Assembly: GCA_001466705.2 (NCBI GenBank)
Contig: LATX02000250.1
Coordinates: forward strand, 144,237 to 208,236
Direction: 5' to 3'
Source: Moniliophthora roreri
Taxonomy: Eukaryota; Basidiomycota; Agaricomycetes; Agaricales; Marasmiaceae
DNA: 64,000 nt
Shown: positions 37,609 through 50,100 of the stretch, one piece after another
How positions within the stretch are numbered: position 1 is the stretch's first letter
How the letters are laid out: the number at the start of each line of letters is the position of its first letter
Program-made: the position numbers and the translations under genes
Notes under the pieces: generated by a model
Seen by the model: the letters and a program-made list of their open reading frames with translations, nothing else
Database searches by the model: none
Told to the model about the DNA's origin: nothing

Positions 37609-37812
37609 CTATCCTTTGAAAGGGCAGTTGGGTGCATGAGCACCGCGCCAGCCGCAGTGGCAGCATTGGGGAGAGCTATGCGAGTTGCATGGCGTCGAGG
37701 TGGTGGTTTGGTGTTGTGAAGACGCGCAGAGGGATGTCGATGACGACGACGATGAAGAGAAATCCGCTCGGTAAGAGACGGGGAGAGACGCGACAGTGGA
37801 ATACGAGTGCAT
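37609..37812 (-). CDS. Small protein ending in a CCxCGW..H..C motif
   Basis: A 67-residue frame. The first 40 residues are rich in Ser/Thr (a run of eight Ser near 19-27). The end is compact and unusual: QCCHCGWRGAHAPNCPFKG, with Cys-Cys-x-Cys, His and Cys spaced like a minimal zinc-binding knuckle. The start codon has a good AACAATG context. A TATAAAGG box lies about 100 nt upstream with a C/T-rich leader in between, so transcription looks likely. There is no signal peptide. I do not know a named family; a metal-bound or RNA/DNA-contacting mini-domain is only a guess. A chance frame is the alternative. Confidence 0.55.
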   Translation of the reverse strand: MHSYSTVASLPVSYRADFSSSSSSSTSLCASSQHQTTTSTPCNSHSSPQCCHCGWRGAHAPNCPFKG

Positions 37813-39099
37813 TGTTCAAAAGTTGTGTTATGGAGAGAGGAGGTGAGCTCGCAAGCTGAATTGTTGTGCTGAGGAAGGCGGATGGATTTTTCAAGTCGAA
37901 AGAAAAGTGACCTTTATAGAGGGAAGCGGCATCACTACGGCATCTGAACAGGAGTGGTATTGACCTCTGAAAGCTTGCTGATATGACAAAACTGTAATTT
38001 GGAATGGCAATGGCTGGTTGGTTTGCAAACGTCGAGCCTAGACCAATCAAGGAAACCGAATCAAGGAAACCGAATCGCAGATAAAAGGGAGTAAGATCCT
38101 TACACTGCCTTGTTTTTTTTTTTTCCTTTTATGGCACCTGCCTCAGACGGCACCGTCCGGACCAATTTAGTTTTTTTGCCTTGGTCATAGGAACACACAC
38201 GTGTTCTTGGAGAACCACCCAAGTCGAGCCAGGCCGGTCCCTGGGGCCCCAAAACGAACCAGCGCACGCGACAACAACTACAGGACAAACACCAACAAGT
38301 ACATCATGACTGGAAAAAAACGACACGATCATATATGAAGCGAAGTGATCTGGACTCTTTCAAAAAGTCAATGTCAAAAATACACCTAATCCTTGAAAGG
38401 CAAAGTGCCTGGTCAAGACAATTCGGCTATCTGCATTGTGAAACGCATCCTTGCATGTTGCTTGCAGGGGAAAGATTCACAGAATCTAACGTGTCGGCTG
38501 TCCCTTTGCCTTGTCAAATTGAGGAAGGGGTTAAGCACATCAAATGTCCGAATTACCAGTCACTCCAGCCATTCGGCGTGTCACTTGTCCGCCATACTCC
38601 AGGGAGACTTGGGGGCTTGCAAGGTTTAGCGCAAAGAAAAAGAGCTTAGATAGTGCTACAACTCGTTCAACAGCTTGTTACTTACGTTCGTCGCCGCTTC
38701 TTACGAAAGGAGATGAATCTGTTAGGACAAAGACATCCAGTTGAGAATTAAAAAAAGGCGGAACGCGTAAAACATCGAGTCCGGCTACTTCGGGAAGCAT
38801 CGTGGTAATATCTTGACTTCGCATCTTTGGGCCCTTTCTCCCGTACATCGTTAGTCTTGTAAGTTAAGCGAGGCTGTAGGTCCAAATTTTAATGGTGCGC
38901 CCAAGCGTAAAATTTTTGACAGCAATATTGATGTATTATGACATCGACGCGCTGATTGACACTCATACAAAGCAAAGGGGAAAGAGAGAGAAAAAAAAAA
39001 AAAAAAAAAAACTGTAATCTAATATATGTCAGTCAAGAATCGTGATCGGCAAAGCCTACCTAAACGCCAGGGTCATACCTTCCGCGTCTTTCGCTGCTT
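37813..39099. other. Intergenic with homopolymer runs
   Basis: Contains the promoter of the small Cys-motif gene, a T-run near 38113-38125 and an A-run near 38993-39011 just downstream of the TPX2-like stop. No supported gene; open frames around 38335-38649 (plus) are unidentified. Confidence 0.5.
37911..37918 (-). promoter_or_regulatory. Candidate TATA box of the small Cys-motif gene
   Basis: TATAAAGG on the minus strand, about 100 nt upstream of the ATG, followed by a C/T-rich leader ending ..CTCCTCTCTCC. Confidence 0.45.
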
Positions 39100-41237
39100 T
39101 CACCTCTCTTTCACCTTCTCACCTCTGTCCTTTCGCTTGGGCATGTCTTTGTACCACTCGGGTACCTCGTGAGCTTTCGGAACTGCCTTTTTCCGCAGTT
39201 CCTTAATCTCTCGTTCCTCTTCCTGCTCTCGCTCTCGCCTTCTCTGCTCCAGTGCAATCTCCGTCTCCATCTCCTTCTCTCTCATGCGGGCGTCAAACTT
39301 TTCTCGCTCCCTCGCTCGTGCCTCCGTAAACATTCCGACATTCATCGGTACGACAGGTATGATATGCTCTTTCCGACTGGCCGTAGCAGCATCAAGTGCA
39401 GCGTGGGAGGCTTTAAAATCAGGAATCTCCCGATGAGCATGAAGAAGCTTCTTCGATTTCGGCTGCACGGAAGTGGAAGTGGAAGCATTCTGGTTCTGCG
39501 AAAGCGTATCCGGGTTTTCAGTAGTTTCGATCTTGCGTCCAGCAATACGTGACTCGGAGTGGAATGTGGATTCGAACGGCTTGGTCAAGGAACGCCCTTT
39601 ATTCGACGATGTCAAACTCTGGAATCAAGCAAACAGATATGAAGTATCAGGAGACTCGTCTCGTGTCACAAGTAATTGAGTTGAGTAATAAGCATACCTT
39701 TGTCTGGAACGTGCTCATACCGGAACCTAAGGTTAGACCCGCCTTTGCGCGCAAAGTCTTTGTCACAAGACGTGAAGATGTCGAACTCGAGGAAGCAATA
39801 GAGGAGGCGCCAATAGATGAAGTTTGGCTTGAATGAACATTGTCACGAGAAACAACTCGTTTCTTCTCGACTTTAGCCTTTGCACGTTCGGCCACTGAGC
39901 CAGAGCTAATCCAAACTTCTCGTCGTCGTTTAGCTGACGTACGAGTGACCGGTGCAATGGCTCGAGTAGTATGAGCTTGAGAGTGGGTTGTCTTCCCTTT
40001 CTTTCGAGGTTGACAGTCTGAAGTGGCCGAACTCGGCCTCTTGTATGACGGCCGCAAGGCAGATAGTGAATCGGAAGGAGGATTCGCCTCGTGAGGTGAA
40101 AAACGCTCCTTACGCGGGGATAGTTGAGATAGCGTCAATGAATCGTCAACTGGGTTGGACCCTTGATTCCCCTTATCATCGGCAGGGGAAATACAAGGCA
40201 AAGTCGATGGATCATGGGATGACGATGCCGAAGAAAGACCTGAGTTTTCGCTTGTTGAGGTGATGGCACTTTCTCTAGAAAAAAAAGAACAACGCCGTCG
40301 TCATCGTAAATCATTCTATTCGGTGCCTGTATACAACAGATAAGAAAGACTTACCTGCAGGACGCGATCATTTCCTTACTGTACATCACTAACCGCCCGG
40401 CCAATCCATCACACGTGCTCGTGTCCACGCTCATGTCTTCCCCTTGTCCATCAACTGCGCTGGCCAACGTCATTCGCAGCCCATCAACACTCATATCCTT
40501 TTGTTCGACACTGCAAGGCACAGGTGCGCTGTGTAACGAACACGGAGGGCCAATTTCCGGTCCACAGCCATTATCATTATCAACCTGACACGACGGATCC
40601 ATGATCAACCCGAATCCAAGAGAAAATTAAAGAAGACAACAAATACCGGCTTTAATCTCCCCTTCGCAGTAACGGTTCGATGTTCCGAAAGGCGCTGAAT
40701 GACCATGTGCGACTGTGATGTGGACGTAGGGGGTTCAAACGTCGAAGATGGGTCCACCGTCATCTCCGAGCCAAGCGCGAATGTTGCAATCCCCTCTTTT
40801 AAGCTCGCCAGCCGCTTTGGAGTTGAGTACCCTACATCCAGCATTTTGGCGCTGGATTTTGGATTGTCGAAAGTCTTCTCCCGTACTTTCTTCTTCTTCT
40901 CGGGACTTGGATCGGTAGCAAGCTTTCTGATATTGGGTTTAGGGGAATGCATGAGAATCGTCGATGATGATGTGAGCGGCAGAGGTGATGAATGATGTTT
41001 AGAAGGCGATGCAATAGGCTTTGGGGTGACTTGACTGACGGTTAAAGCTTCACGTCGGACCCGATGAGGAGCAGGAGTGGCAGTAAGACTAAAATCATCG
41101 GCATCCCGTAAAAAGTCTTCATCATCGGCTAGAAGCAGGTTTCCCTCATGCTGAGCGGGTATCTGAAAGGAGAATGACGAGTCCGAGAGATCAGGCAGAT
41201 GTCGAAGACTGAGTTCGTCGTTTGAAAGATTGTGCAT
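39100..41237 (-). CDS. TPX2-like spindle assembly protein
   Basis: Predicted 638 residues from four exons: 41237-40647, 40584-40355, 40274-39698, 39618-39100; introns 62, 80 and 79 nt. The decisive part is the C-terminal TPX2 domain (about 563-624): FTEARAREREKFDARMREKE, a long charged helix, then ELRKKAVPKAHEVPEWY. The rest is low-complexity, Ser/Thr/Pro and Lys rich, as expected for this disordered family; KPFESTFHSE and HREIPDFKASHAA upstream are likely further microtubule-binding repeats. TPX2 proteins bind microtubules, promote nucleation in mitosis and activate Aurora kinase in animals. Whether this one keeps an Aurora-binding N-terminus is unclear; the start MHNLSNDELSLRHLPDLS is acidic and could serve. 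Several SP/TP sites suggest cell-cycle phosphorylation. Confidence 0.88.
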
Positions 41238-42907
41238 CGCGATGTGACCGGTGGTTTCTTAAGATGAGTTAAAGATGATATCCAGACAGAGGTTGAGTAT
41301 TTTTGACGCACCCAGAGCCCCCAAAACCTTCCTCAGGCTTTTCAAAATCCTCGCTTGCAATGATATTTGGCAACCGGTTATGGCTGAATTTCAATCAGTT
41401 ATTCTCCGGGGTTGAGTAGCCAAGGCATACCTTGTAAGTCTCCAGAAATATTCGTCCCTTCTTGAGCCACCGAGAGGAGTGAAGCGATAAAGCCCTGCTG
41501 GTCGTCGTGGGGGTTGATGAGCAAACGCAAACGCAATCAACAGCGCGTTACGCGAACGTGATGTCACAAGTACACGTGATCCTGTCTTCAAACTCCGCTC
41601 CTATGACTCTGAGTCGCAGCGCTCCAAGACCACAACGACACCGGGTACTGGTTTTCTTCCTGGTTCTCTGCAAGCCAGCCCAGTCATCGGCTCCAGTTGA
41701 GCATATGATTTGGCACTAATTAAAGACTTGACCAAGACTTCGTGCCGAGTTCAACACACTTCAGGCTTTTCCTGCCCCAAGAAACGTGTTTTGCATGCTA
41801 CTCTGCCTAGTTCATGCCCTATTCACAGGGTACTCCAGGGCTATCGGGTGATGGAGAAAAGAACTGGGAACACGAGAGATGCGCCACTCACCCGTGTAGA
41901 CCTTGTTTCCTTCACATATCTACAGTAAGATATATCCTGGAATCTGGCTCGCAGCTCGCAAAAGCTACTCGATCCAATCCGAAAATCTGCACGCTTTGAC
42001 GAGAATAGGATCTGTGTCACCATATTAGGCGGGTTCATGTACCTCTAGACCACGTCTTACAAGCTCCTTGGTCTTCTCATGTTTGATTTCTTCTCAGAAT
42101 TTCCTTCCGCGATGCGATCCCACTTGTACCGAATTTCGATATGCTTGGACGAGGTAGCCACATATTATTGCTGACCTCGAGGGTTATTGACGCTGACGCG
42201 GGGTCGGATGTTCGCTGCGGCACAACATACATAATGCTGTCATCGTAGCAGCTGCTTATTTGGCCTCAGTTCCCCTCGCTACTGTCAGGCTCATAACACT
42301 TACTCAATTCTTGAACCTTATGTTGATCAGGGAGGACATTTATTGTCATTTAGTCCTAATTCTAAAGATGTCAAGCTTTGCGGCGTCCTCGTTGCCAGCC
42401 TATTTTTACCGGAAGTGCAGAGCTTTGGGGCCATCAGCATTTCCCCAGGGCACCCGGCCCGCCTTTTTGCCGATTTCGGGAAAGTTGCGGGCCGGGTAAC
42501 CTGGATGCCTGCTCGAGCCCCCCATTTCTCGCGAGGCGAAGGACGATCATCTTTCGCGCTTATCATAAAATTTAACAATCACCCGAGTTCTTCAGCCTAC
42601 AGCCGCCAGCCATTTCCTTATCTACAGAACACTACAGAATAACCCACAATTTTCCGCATCACTCTCCCATGTAGACGCCACTGCAAGATGGATAGGATGC
42701 ACGCAGCACTGACATGCCAGACAACTTTTCTTGTTCTGAGGAAAAGAAATGACGTCGTTGATGACATTGGATTTATCTCTGCCGTACATTTGTTCAGATC
42801 TGTTGAAATGAGCTACTTTTCCCGAACCCCTGGACCCAGGCAACCAGTGTCAAAGTCGAAGGTGGAGATCACCGAGGTGGAATTGGTGGTTTTATCCATC
42901 CGAGCTT
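41238..42907. other. Intergenic between TPX2-like and NIF3 genes
   Basis: Contains the TPX2-like promoter and a GC-rich fold-back element at 42432-42540. A plus-strand frame at 42688-43014 runs antisense into the NIF3 3' end; it has no recognisable domain and is not called as a gene. Confidence 0.5.
42432..42540 (+). repeat. GC-rich fold-back element, copy B
   Basis: CCATCAGCATTTCCCCAGG at the left edge matches the element at 15.8 kb. The core is a perfect 11-bp inverted repeat (42452-42462, 42487-42497), extended by CCAGG/CCTGG (42445-42449, 42500-42504). The loop includes TTTCGGGAAAGT, again like the 15.8-kb copy. Confidence 0.6.
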
Positions 42908-44122
42908 TTACACGATTTCAAGAGGGTGTCTATCGGACTTGCTTACAAGCACTTCCACATTCTCAAAAGTTTGACCTGTATCTTGTCTGCCAAGCTCAGC
43001 ACGAAGGTTTTTAGCCAACACGGAGAGATAGCCACGCTCAGTATTCGTATGTCCGCCTAAGAAGAGACTGATGTGAGCAGAAATAGCTTAGCGTGTCAAA
43101 TAAGATCGACACACATAGAATTACGTGTTTTCCAGCAGCGACGGCGGCAAGCACCTCGTGCTATGAAGAAATCAGTATGAGATAACACGGAAGAAATCAA
43201 AACGAAGGCCGAGGACACACGTGTGACATTTCTCCCGTAAAATAAACATCGGCGTCCTTCCCCACAAGCATGGATCCTCCAGATCCAGCACATATAGCAA
43301 CACTGTAGACAGGCTTGGATCGCAGCGCCGCATCTGAAGCGTGTCCAATTTGTACTGTGAAGGTTCACAACGTTCAGTCAGATAGAATTATCGGCAAGAC
43401 AGAACGCGGGGTCTTGGATTGAAAGACAAGGACACTTACTTTGGGAAATATTCAGATGACGCTTAATTCGGTTAACCAGCACGTCGAGAGTGACTCCTTC
43501 TTTAAGGGTGACAAGTCGTCCCTCAGCGCCTTCACTTTCACCCATAGGAGAGATTTTCTCGCCGACGAGTGCTTTGACCGTTCCTCCAGGTTCAGGGCCC
43601 ATCACACCCTCTGCAAGCCAGTCGTTGACGCCTCCCCATACTGAATCTACCGATGTATGCGGACTGAAAACAGACATCCCTTCTGCGGCACATTTCAAGA
43701 GTGTCGATTGCAGCGGATTTGCTAGCGTGAGAGCTTGTATTCCCTTGAATATGGGGGGATGATAAGATACAATGACGGAAACATCGTTAGCAACACATTC
43801 TGCGAATACGGCAGTAGTGAGACTGACGACCTTTCAGTTTTGGATGACGAGAGATAAGAAAAAAGCTTACTCAATAGTCAACATAACACGATGGCGGTTG
43901 GCTTTGTGGACCGGAGATTCTATCATCCAATAATCAGAAGCACATTCACCGGTATTCGGCCACTTGAGATTGAATACCTAACAAAAGTCCAACCTGACAA
44001 CGATTCACTTCCTAAGCATTGGAGAAGGAGAAAATACTTACATTGTCCCACTTTTCAGCCAATCGTAGAGGCGCAATGCGCCCCATTGCTGAGCATACCG
44101 CCTTAAGGAATAAATTCGACAT
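42908..44122 (-). CDS. NIF3 family (YbgI/DUF34) metal-binding protein
   Basis: Predicted 285 residues from seven exons: 44122-44042, 43993-43978 (16 nt), 43919-43871, 43822-43440, 43354-43221, 43160-43115, 43056-42908; introns 48-85 nt. Family hallmarks run in order: IAPLRLAEKWDNVGLLLESP (16-35), RVMLTIDLTTAV, VSYHPPIFKG with metal ligand H70, HTSVDSVWGGVND with D108, the acidic ICAGSGGS and DVYFTGEMSHHEVLAA stretch, and the closing GHTNTERGYL with H239 and E243. All expected dinuclear-metal ligands are present, so the protein is probably functional. The biochemical role of NIF3 proteins is still poorly known; the old GTP cyclohydrolase label is doubtful. An in-frame ATG at 44221 would add 33 residues that do not resemble the family, so 44122 was chosen. 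Confidence 0.92.
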
Positions 44123-47100
44123 GAAACTCGGCGTCGAGCGCTCTGCTAGCAGTGGAGGTAGTGGTTCGGGACAAAAAGTTGAACCTGACGTAATCGTGCG
44201 ATGATGGTCTAGACTACTCACCGCGGATGTCGGTATTTGACGGCATTCAGCAGCGTTCCTCCAGCTCCAACCACTGGCAGGCTTCCCAAACTAGACCACA
44301 TTCATAGCGTGCTAGTTATACCAGGTGACGTAGCACCCAGCTCAAGTTCAGTTGTCTTAATAATAACATGGAAGGGACGGGTGTTGTGTTCCGCATAATG
44401 TGTGAAGATTACCGAAATGAACACAAACTGGTATGTGGCGTCAATAACAAGCAACTCTAGGATAAGGTCGAGGTGAGATTATATTCAGTTGCTCCTCCGA
44501 GGAATGCCCAAGCAACGCTCAAGTACAGCATTGATCCTGCCGCGGATACATGGCTGCCCGTATGTGCGATACACATTGTGATGGTAATCTCCGCGGAACA
44601 CGCTGTCCACTCTGAGGGGGAGTTGTGTTGATAACCGGATTCACGAATCATCTGCCCAGAGAGCCACCGTGAAGTCTGAAGGGAGTGCTTTGATCGTAAC
44701 TCGTTGGCTGAATCCTCGCTACTCTTGGCCTGTGAAATACAGACTGGCATACTTGGATAGGTCAAGACAGCAAAGCTGCTAACCACTGCTCGTTCTGTAA
44801 CCCCTTTGCATCCATGTCCAAGATTAATGTTCGGAAATTACGGGCCATCGCTACGAACGACATTGACTAATCCACTAGCCTAATGACGATGCTCATGCAA
44901 AGACACCTGTTGTAGGCGGACGTGATAGCACAAATGAATCGCCAAGTGGAGCCGGAATATATTTCAGTATTCACGAGAGCTTCTACTACAGCATCAGAGA
45001 AAGAAAAGAGCTTAAGTACGGCGAATGGACTTCAGCGAGCGCTCCGTCTTAATTTCCGGCGTGATCGAGGCCTCGTTCGACGACCCAAAGAGGGGTAGCA
45101 CTTGGGTGGCACCAAGACCGTCGTCATTTGGGACGTTCTGGAACACTCGCATTGCGGGTGCGATTCTTTGATGGCTCATCCTAAATCCCAGCTTTGAAAG
45201 GTCCGTCAGGCGCAGACCACCATATTTAAGTCAATCAAATTAGCTTGGGAGAGTGCAATGCGGTGCCCGTTGTTCAAGACGTCCCAGCCGATTGAATGGA
45301 ATGTCAGGAAACAGTGGGATTATCCTGGAACACCCGATAAGACCCTCTATATACTATATGGGGTATCCTTGCAGACGAGTTTGTATTAGTATAAGCCTCG
45401 AGTCACCGAAATTAAGGGGCTGCATTCCGTTGGGTGCGGAGATTCCTAAGAGATCTAGCGGAGCGCTGATGCGATTCGAGTTGTGCGTGCTGTAATACAG
45501 GAAAACCACCCGCTCCCGAACTGTGCTGTGGTCATGGAGTGATTAAAGAAGAGTTCTACTGTGCCAAGCTACAAACTTCGAGCCCTGAATCACAGACAAT
45601 GACCATTATAGTTACCAGACTTGTGTGGATTCGACACTTTTTTCCGATGTTGCATACCGTGAATTTTCCTCTAGTGCTTCGAAGATGCGAACTAACGGAG
45701 ATAGAGGTGTGAGTCGGGGAAGGCAGTGTCCCGCCGGCCCAATCCCGGCCACAATCACATTGCGTGCCACCTGTTCATGTGCAATGATGAATTCAAGAAG
45801 TTGCCTGAAATGAGAAAACATGAGCCAGCTTGTATAAGGTTTGACACCCACAGTTTGACTGGCATTGTCGAGTTTGAAACTCATGATGTACGGTCTGCAC
45901 AAGACTAGTACCCGTGGTGTGATTAATTCAAGGGGGTTTGATATGCAAGTATCGTCTTGTGGCGTAGAATAGCACTCCCATCAAGTCACCTGTAGAGCCA
46001 TCGGCCAACATTCAATACAAGGGAGAAAATCGAGCCAGTCTGTCTCACGCTTTGAGTCCGAAAGGGAAGCGTATGAACTAGAACAAGTATCACGCAAAGT
46101 GGTAGATTCGCAGTTCTTCTCCCTTCGAGTAGAAGCGCTAGAACGTTGGCGAAGACTAGAGGACCCCAATAAACTCGAGGTCTAGAAAGCACAGCCGCTC
46201 AGAGCTCTCAGTCTGGATTAACCTCGAAATTTGGATCCGTAACGAAATGCAACTTTGTAATCCGAGCCAGGAGATCGCTCATAACGTTACTCACGGGGGC
46301 CAGAACGTCGATCACGAACACCCCAGTCTGCCTTCTCGGTCAAAGCTCGTGTAACCAGGAACGCCCAAAGAAACGGTGATTTTGATTCCGAGTCGAGACT
46401 CTAGAATACGAGAAGCCATGGCTAGCTTAAACGTTGAACAGCATCAATCATGTTTCATCGACTCGGGAGAAGACCATGCACCCTCATCAAGCATCGAGAG
46501 ACATTGATGGCCTACGGCATAACAGGAAGCGAAGGAAAAGAGTGGATCTCATGTCTCTTGAGAAGCACCATTGACAACTAAGCGGTGCATGCGTGGCCAG
46601 GGTCCTCGTCTTCGGTGCTGCTCTCGTCGGGAAGCCACGAATCACGTATGAATTGGACCAGAGTTTGCATGGTCTTGCGGGTGGTTTCACGAGTCTTGCG
46701 CATTTCTGATGAGAACGGCCCTTCATGGAATTATCTTTATCTGTCAACTAGTGGGGTGAGAGGGAGGGATATTGAGATACAGTATACGATACCTAGGCAA
46801 AGACATTTAGCCGAGTGTCTTCTGCCGGTCTCTCCGAAGGAACGCGTGAACAGCTTGGGCGCATAAAGCTTCTGAATTGAACTAGAATACTCAATGTCTC
46901 ACACACGAGTAATAAAAACTGAGGCATTGAGGTGTTTATTTTTGACAGAGAACGAAAAGGAGGAAACGAAGTACATACAGCGCGGTGCTGGTGTATGATT
47001 GGCCCTGCAAACTCTATTCGTGATTTAGATCTTCGTGAACTGTTGGCAGCGGGTATAGAACGCCAGATGGAAATGAATGCTTGAATTGTTTGCCTAGTCA

Positions 47101-50100
47101 GCACGGTCCTTCCGCGTAACCGGAACACGAAGGCAGCCTATTAAGCGAAAAGGGTCATGATTTTGCCTGTTCGCTTGCAAGGCAGCTCAGGAAATCAGAT
47201 AAGGGGAGTGTTCGAGAAAAACAGCTCACTGCTGGATGATTTCCACATCGGCCAAAGCTGATTGAACACCGAATCTATTGATTGACAAGGTCAGGGGGTG
47301 AAACGTGAGTATGAGTTCACACGACAGGCAAGGGTGCGGATAGCGCGGAGTGAACTTGAGAATTTCATATTGTGAACATACGCGACTTCACGACCTGTAA
47401 GAGGCAGAAACAGTCCTAAAGATGACGCATAAATGCGAGGATATTCCAAGGCCAGTTGTATTCGTCGGAGCGCTCGACTGTAGTCAAGGACATCATAACC
47501 CAGTCAATAAATAAATTGATAGAACACGTCGGCACAGGTACCTCAAGAGTCCAACTGTCAAAGTCAGGAGACCCTTTAGAACATTCGGTTATGGGCGGAC
47601 AGAACCTAATGCGGCGCGAATACCTATCAATCGACACAAAGATCGACATAGTACAAGAAGAAAACTTACCAGTTTTGTGAGATCATCCAAACGTGAAAAT
47701 AGTTCAAAATGCCCAGACATCGTTAATATCATCCAGGAACCAGGTACAACTAATTGAATAGAACATGCCCAAGCTGGTAAAATTTCGCCGTGTTCAGGGT
47801 TCTTGACACGGGGATCGTCCTTAACCAATCGGCGTCGAGTCGGGATTGAAAGTGGGCTACGTAGCTGCGGGTCCCCCGACCATTCAACCGAAGAGCCCAG
47901 GCATGCTCGCTAAGTCATGCCGTCCGAGAATATAGTTAGTTGCGTTTGGTATCTTTGGACAAAAGTGCTAAAAAAGTATCCTTCTTGACAGTCCGAATTG
48001 TGAAAGCGAAGATAGAATAGAGATCCTGTCGATGTGCAGTCAGGCAGAAACCGGTAGAACCGGAACCTCAGCGTGAGTAAGCCCTCCTGATGACACCTTC
48101 TCCACCGAATGGTGAGTCCAAGTCGATGATGGGCCCGTCTTCGCAGATCGCTTTAGTTGGGAGCTGGGATTGCAAACATCATTGGATGGAAGGCGACCCG
48201 TATTTCATGCTACCCCGGTTCGGTCATGGGAAATGTGCGATTGACGGCGAGCTTCTTGTGGGAAGTGTGGAAGGAACTGAGTCAATGCGTATTAGAGCAG
48301 AGACACCCGGGGGGCAACTCGGTATGCTGATGATCATTTTCTGTGCTTGAAAATGGAGAATGTAAAATGCTGAATTGAAATCATCGGCCGGGAGAATTGT
48401 GGTCCCTGCGTCCAGCTTAGAAATGAAATCCTAGGCACTAAAGTTGCTAGACATTAGCCAGTCACGAGGAGAGGGGTAGGGATATTGGTTTCCGACTTCT
48501 CTGACTGTGTACTTGGCGAAAATCGCGCCTTCGACACCCCCTGACATTATCCGTGATGGTATCTGCTAAGCCCGTTGTCGTCAGTTTCAGTAGGTTCAAT
48601 TTCGATGAAACTGTAGTCCCTCCCTAGACGGCTAAAAAGACCCGAAGCGCACAAATGGAGAAGAGTTTGGAATTGAAGAGGCCGTTTTGAAACCGAAGGC
48701 TTCAGAACAATATTCATGAGGACCTGCTCACCGGTCGTACTAGCACCAGGACAATTCGCATCTTCGAAATCGTTGCAAGTTCCAGGGTCTTTGCTGTGGT
48801 GATTCAAGTTTTTGAACTGTCTGCACATACTTCTGGCACTGTCTCGGAAATTGTAAGATTCAAGAGAGGCACAGGGAACGTAACAGAGTGAACACCCTGC
48901 GGGAGATGGTGGTTTGCAGATAAGTAGGGTAAAATCGGTCCGCCTTACCACATCAGTCACATGTTCTGTCCATGGACTGCAACGTGTTTTACCTAAAGTT
49001 TTGCTGTTAATGGTAAGTTAAACGACGATGGCGATCTGAACAAAATCTGCAACCCAAGCCCTCCCTCTTCTTCACTGACATTCGACAGGGCACCTAATTC
49101 GAGTAATGTATAACTCTGTTTTAGTTGGTTTTCATTGCAGACACCTATGTGATCGCCGATCAAAATATCGACGTTAACAATGGTTCTAGCTTGGAACTTG
49201 GCCCAGGCGGAAGGAAAGACAGAAAAGCGTAGATCCCCGGGACTACTACCTTAAAGTGAAAACGGAATCGGATTGACACTCATGTCACAACTGGTGCCTC
49301 GGGCGTCCGGACACTAGTTTTCCTCTTTTCAAATAAGTCTTCCAACGGACTAATCCTGTAAAATCCACAAGCACTCGGGAGTCCAAAACCGTCGTGGATG
49401 TATAAGGTGAGCCATCATGCTTCTTGCGACGATCCAGCTCATTCAAGTCGATGCATACTTCAGTAATTCCAGGATGGGGTAACAGTGGCTTGAAAAGCTC
49501 AAGGTTGTTCTCATTTGCCCACAGAATACTAAAATTTGGTCCTAGTCTACGCCATTTGCTAGGTAACCCTGAGGAATTGATGAAGTCAGAGTATGTTCGT
49601 TTGCTTTCTGGGGTAAAATGGACCTAATACGAATTCGTATAGCATGGATAATGATTACTGCGACATTGAGCCACTTATTGAAGGGTAACCTATCGTAGCG
49701 CAAGGACCCAAAGTTATGGTTGGGCGACGCCGGAAATCATCCGATGATGGTCTGGTATGTTCTAGACATAATATCCTTTTTTTTTTCAGCAAAACTGAAT
49801 ACGCTATGCCCACGGCTCGATCACGTTTGTACCTAGATTTGGCGAGCGGTGGTTGGCCAATGCTGAATGTCCGAGTCTTTCGGGCTAGGGCAGATCCAAT
49901 ACTATGCCACCAGTATGAAGCCATATCATGATATCCTTCCCGCTTTATGCATACTCTTAGCTATCATTACTTCACATGCAATCCATTTTTACCCTCGGGA
50001 TGGATTTGCTATCACACACTCGCCGAGACCCCCACCTATCCTCGTAGGTGTTGTGTTGAAGGCCCTACTGAGGAACTCTACAATCGGTTTTCACCAATTG

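Noticed and set aside
39169..39552. Plus-strand frame opposite the TPX2-like gene
   Set aside because: Antisense shadow of the charged repeats in the TPX2 C-terminal exon.
42688..43014. Plus-strand frame of 108 codons overlapping the NIF3 3' end
   Set aside because: No domain, and it overlaps the well-supported NIF3 last exon on the other strand; an antisense transcript is possible but not supported.
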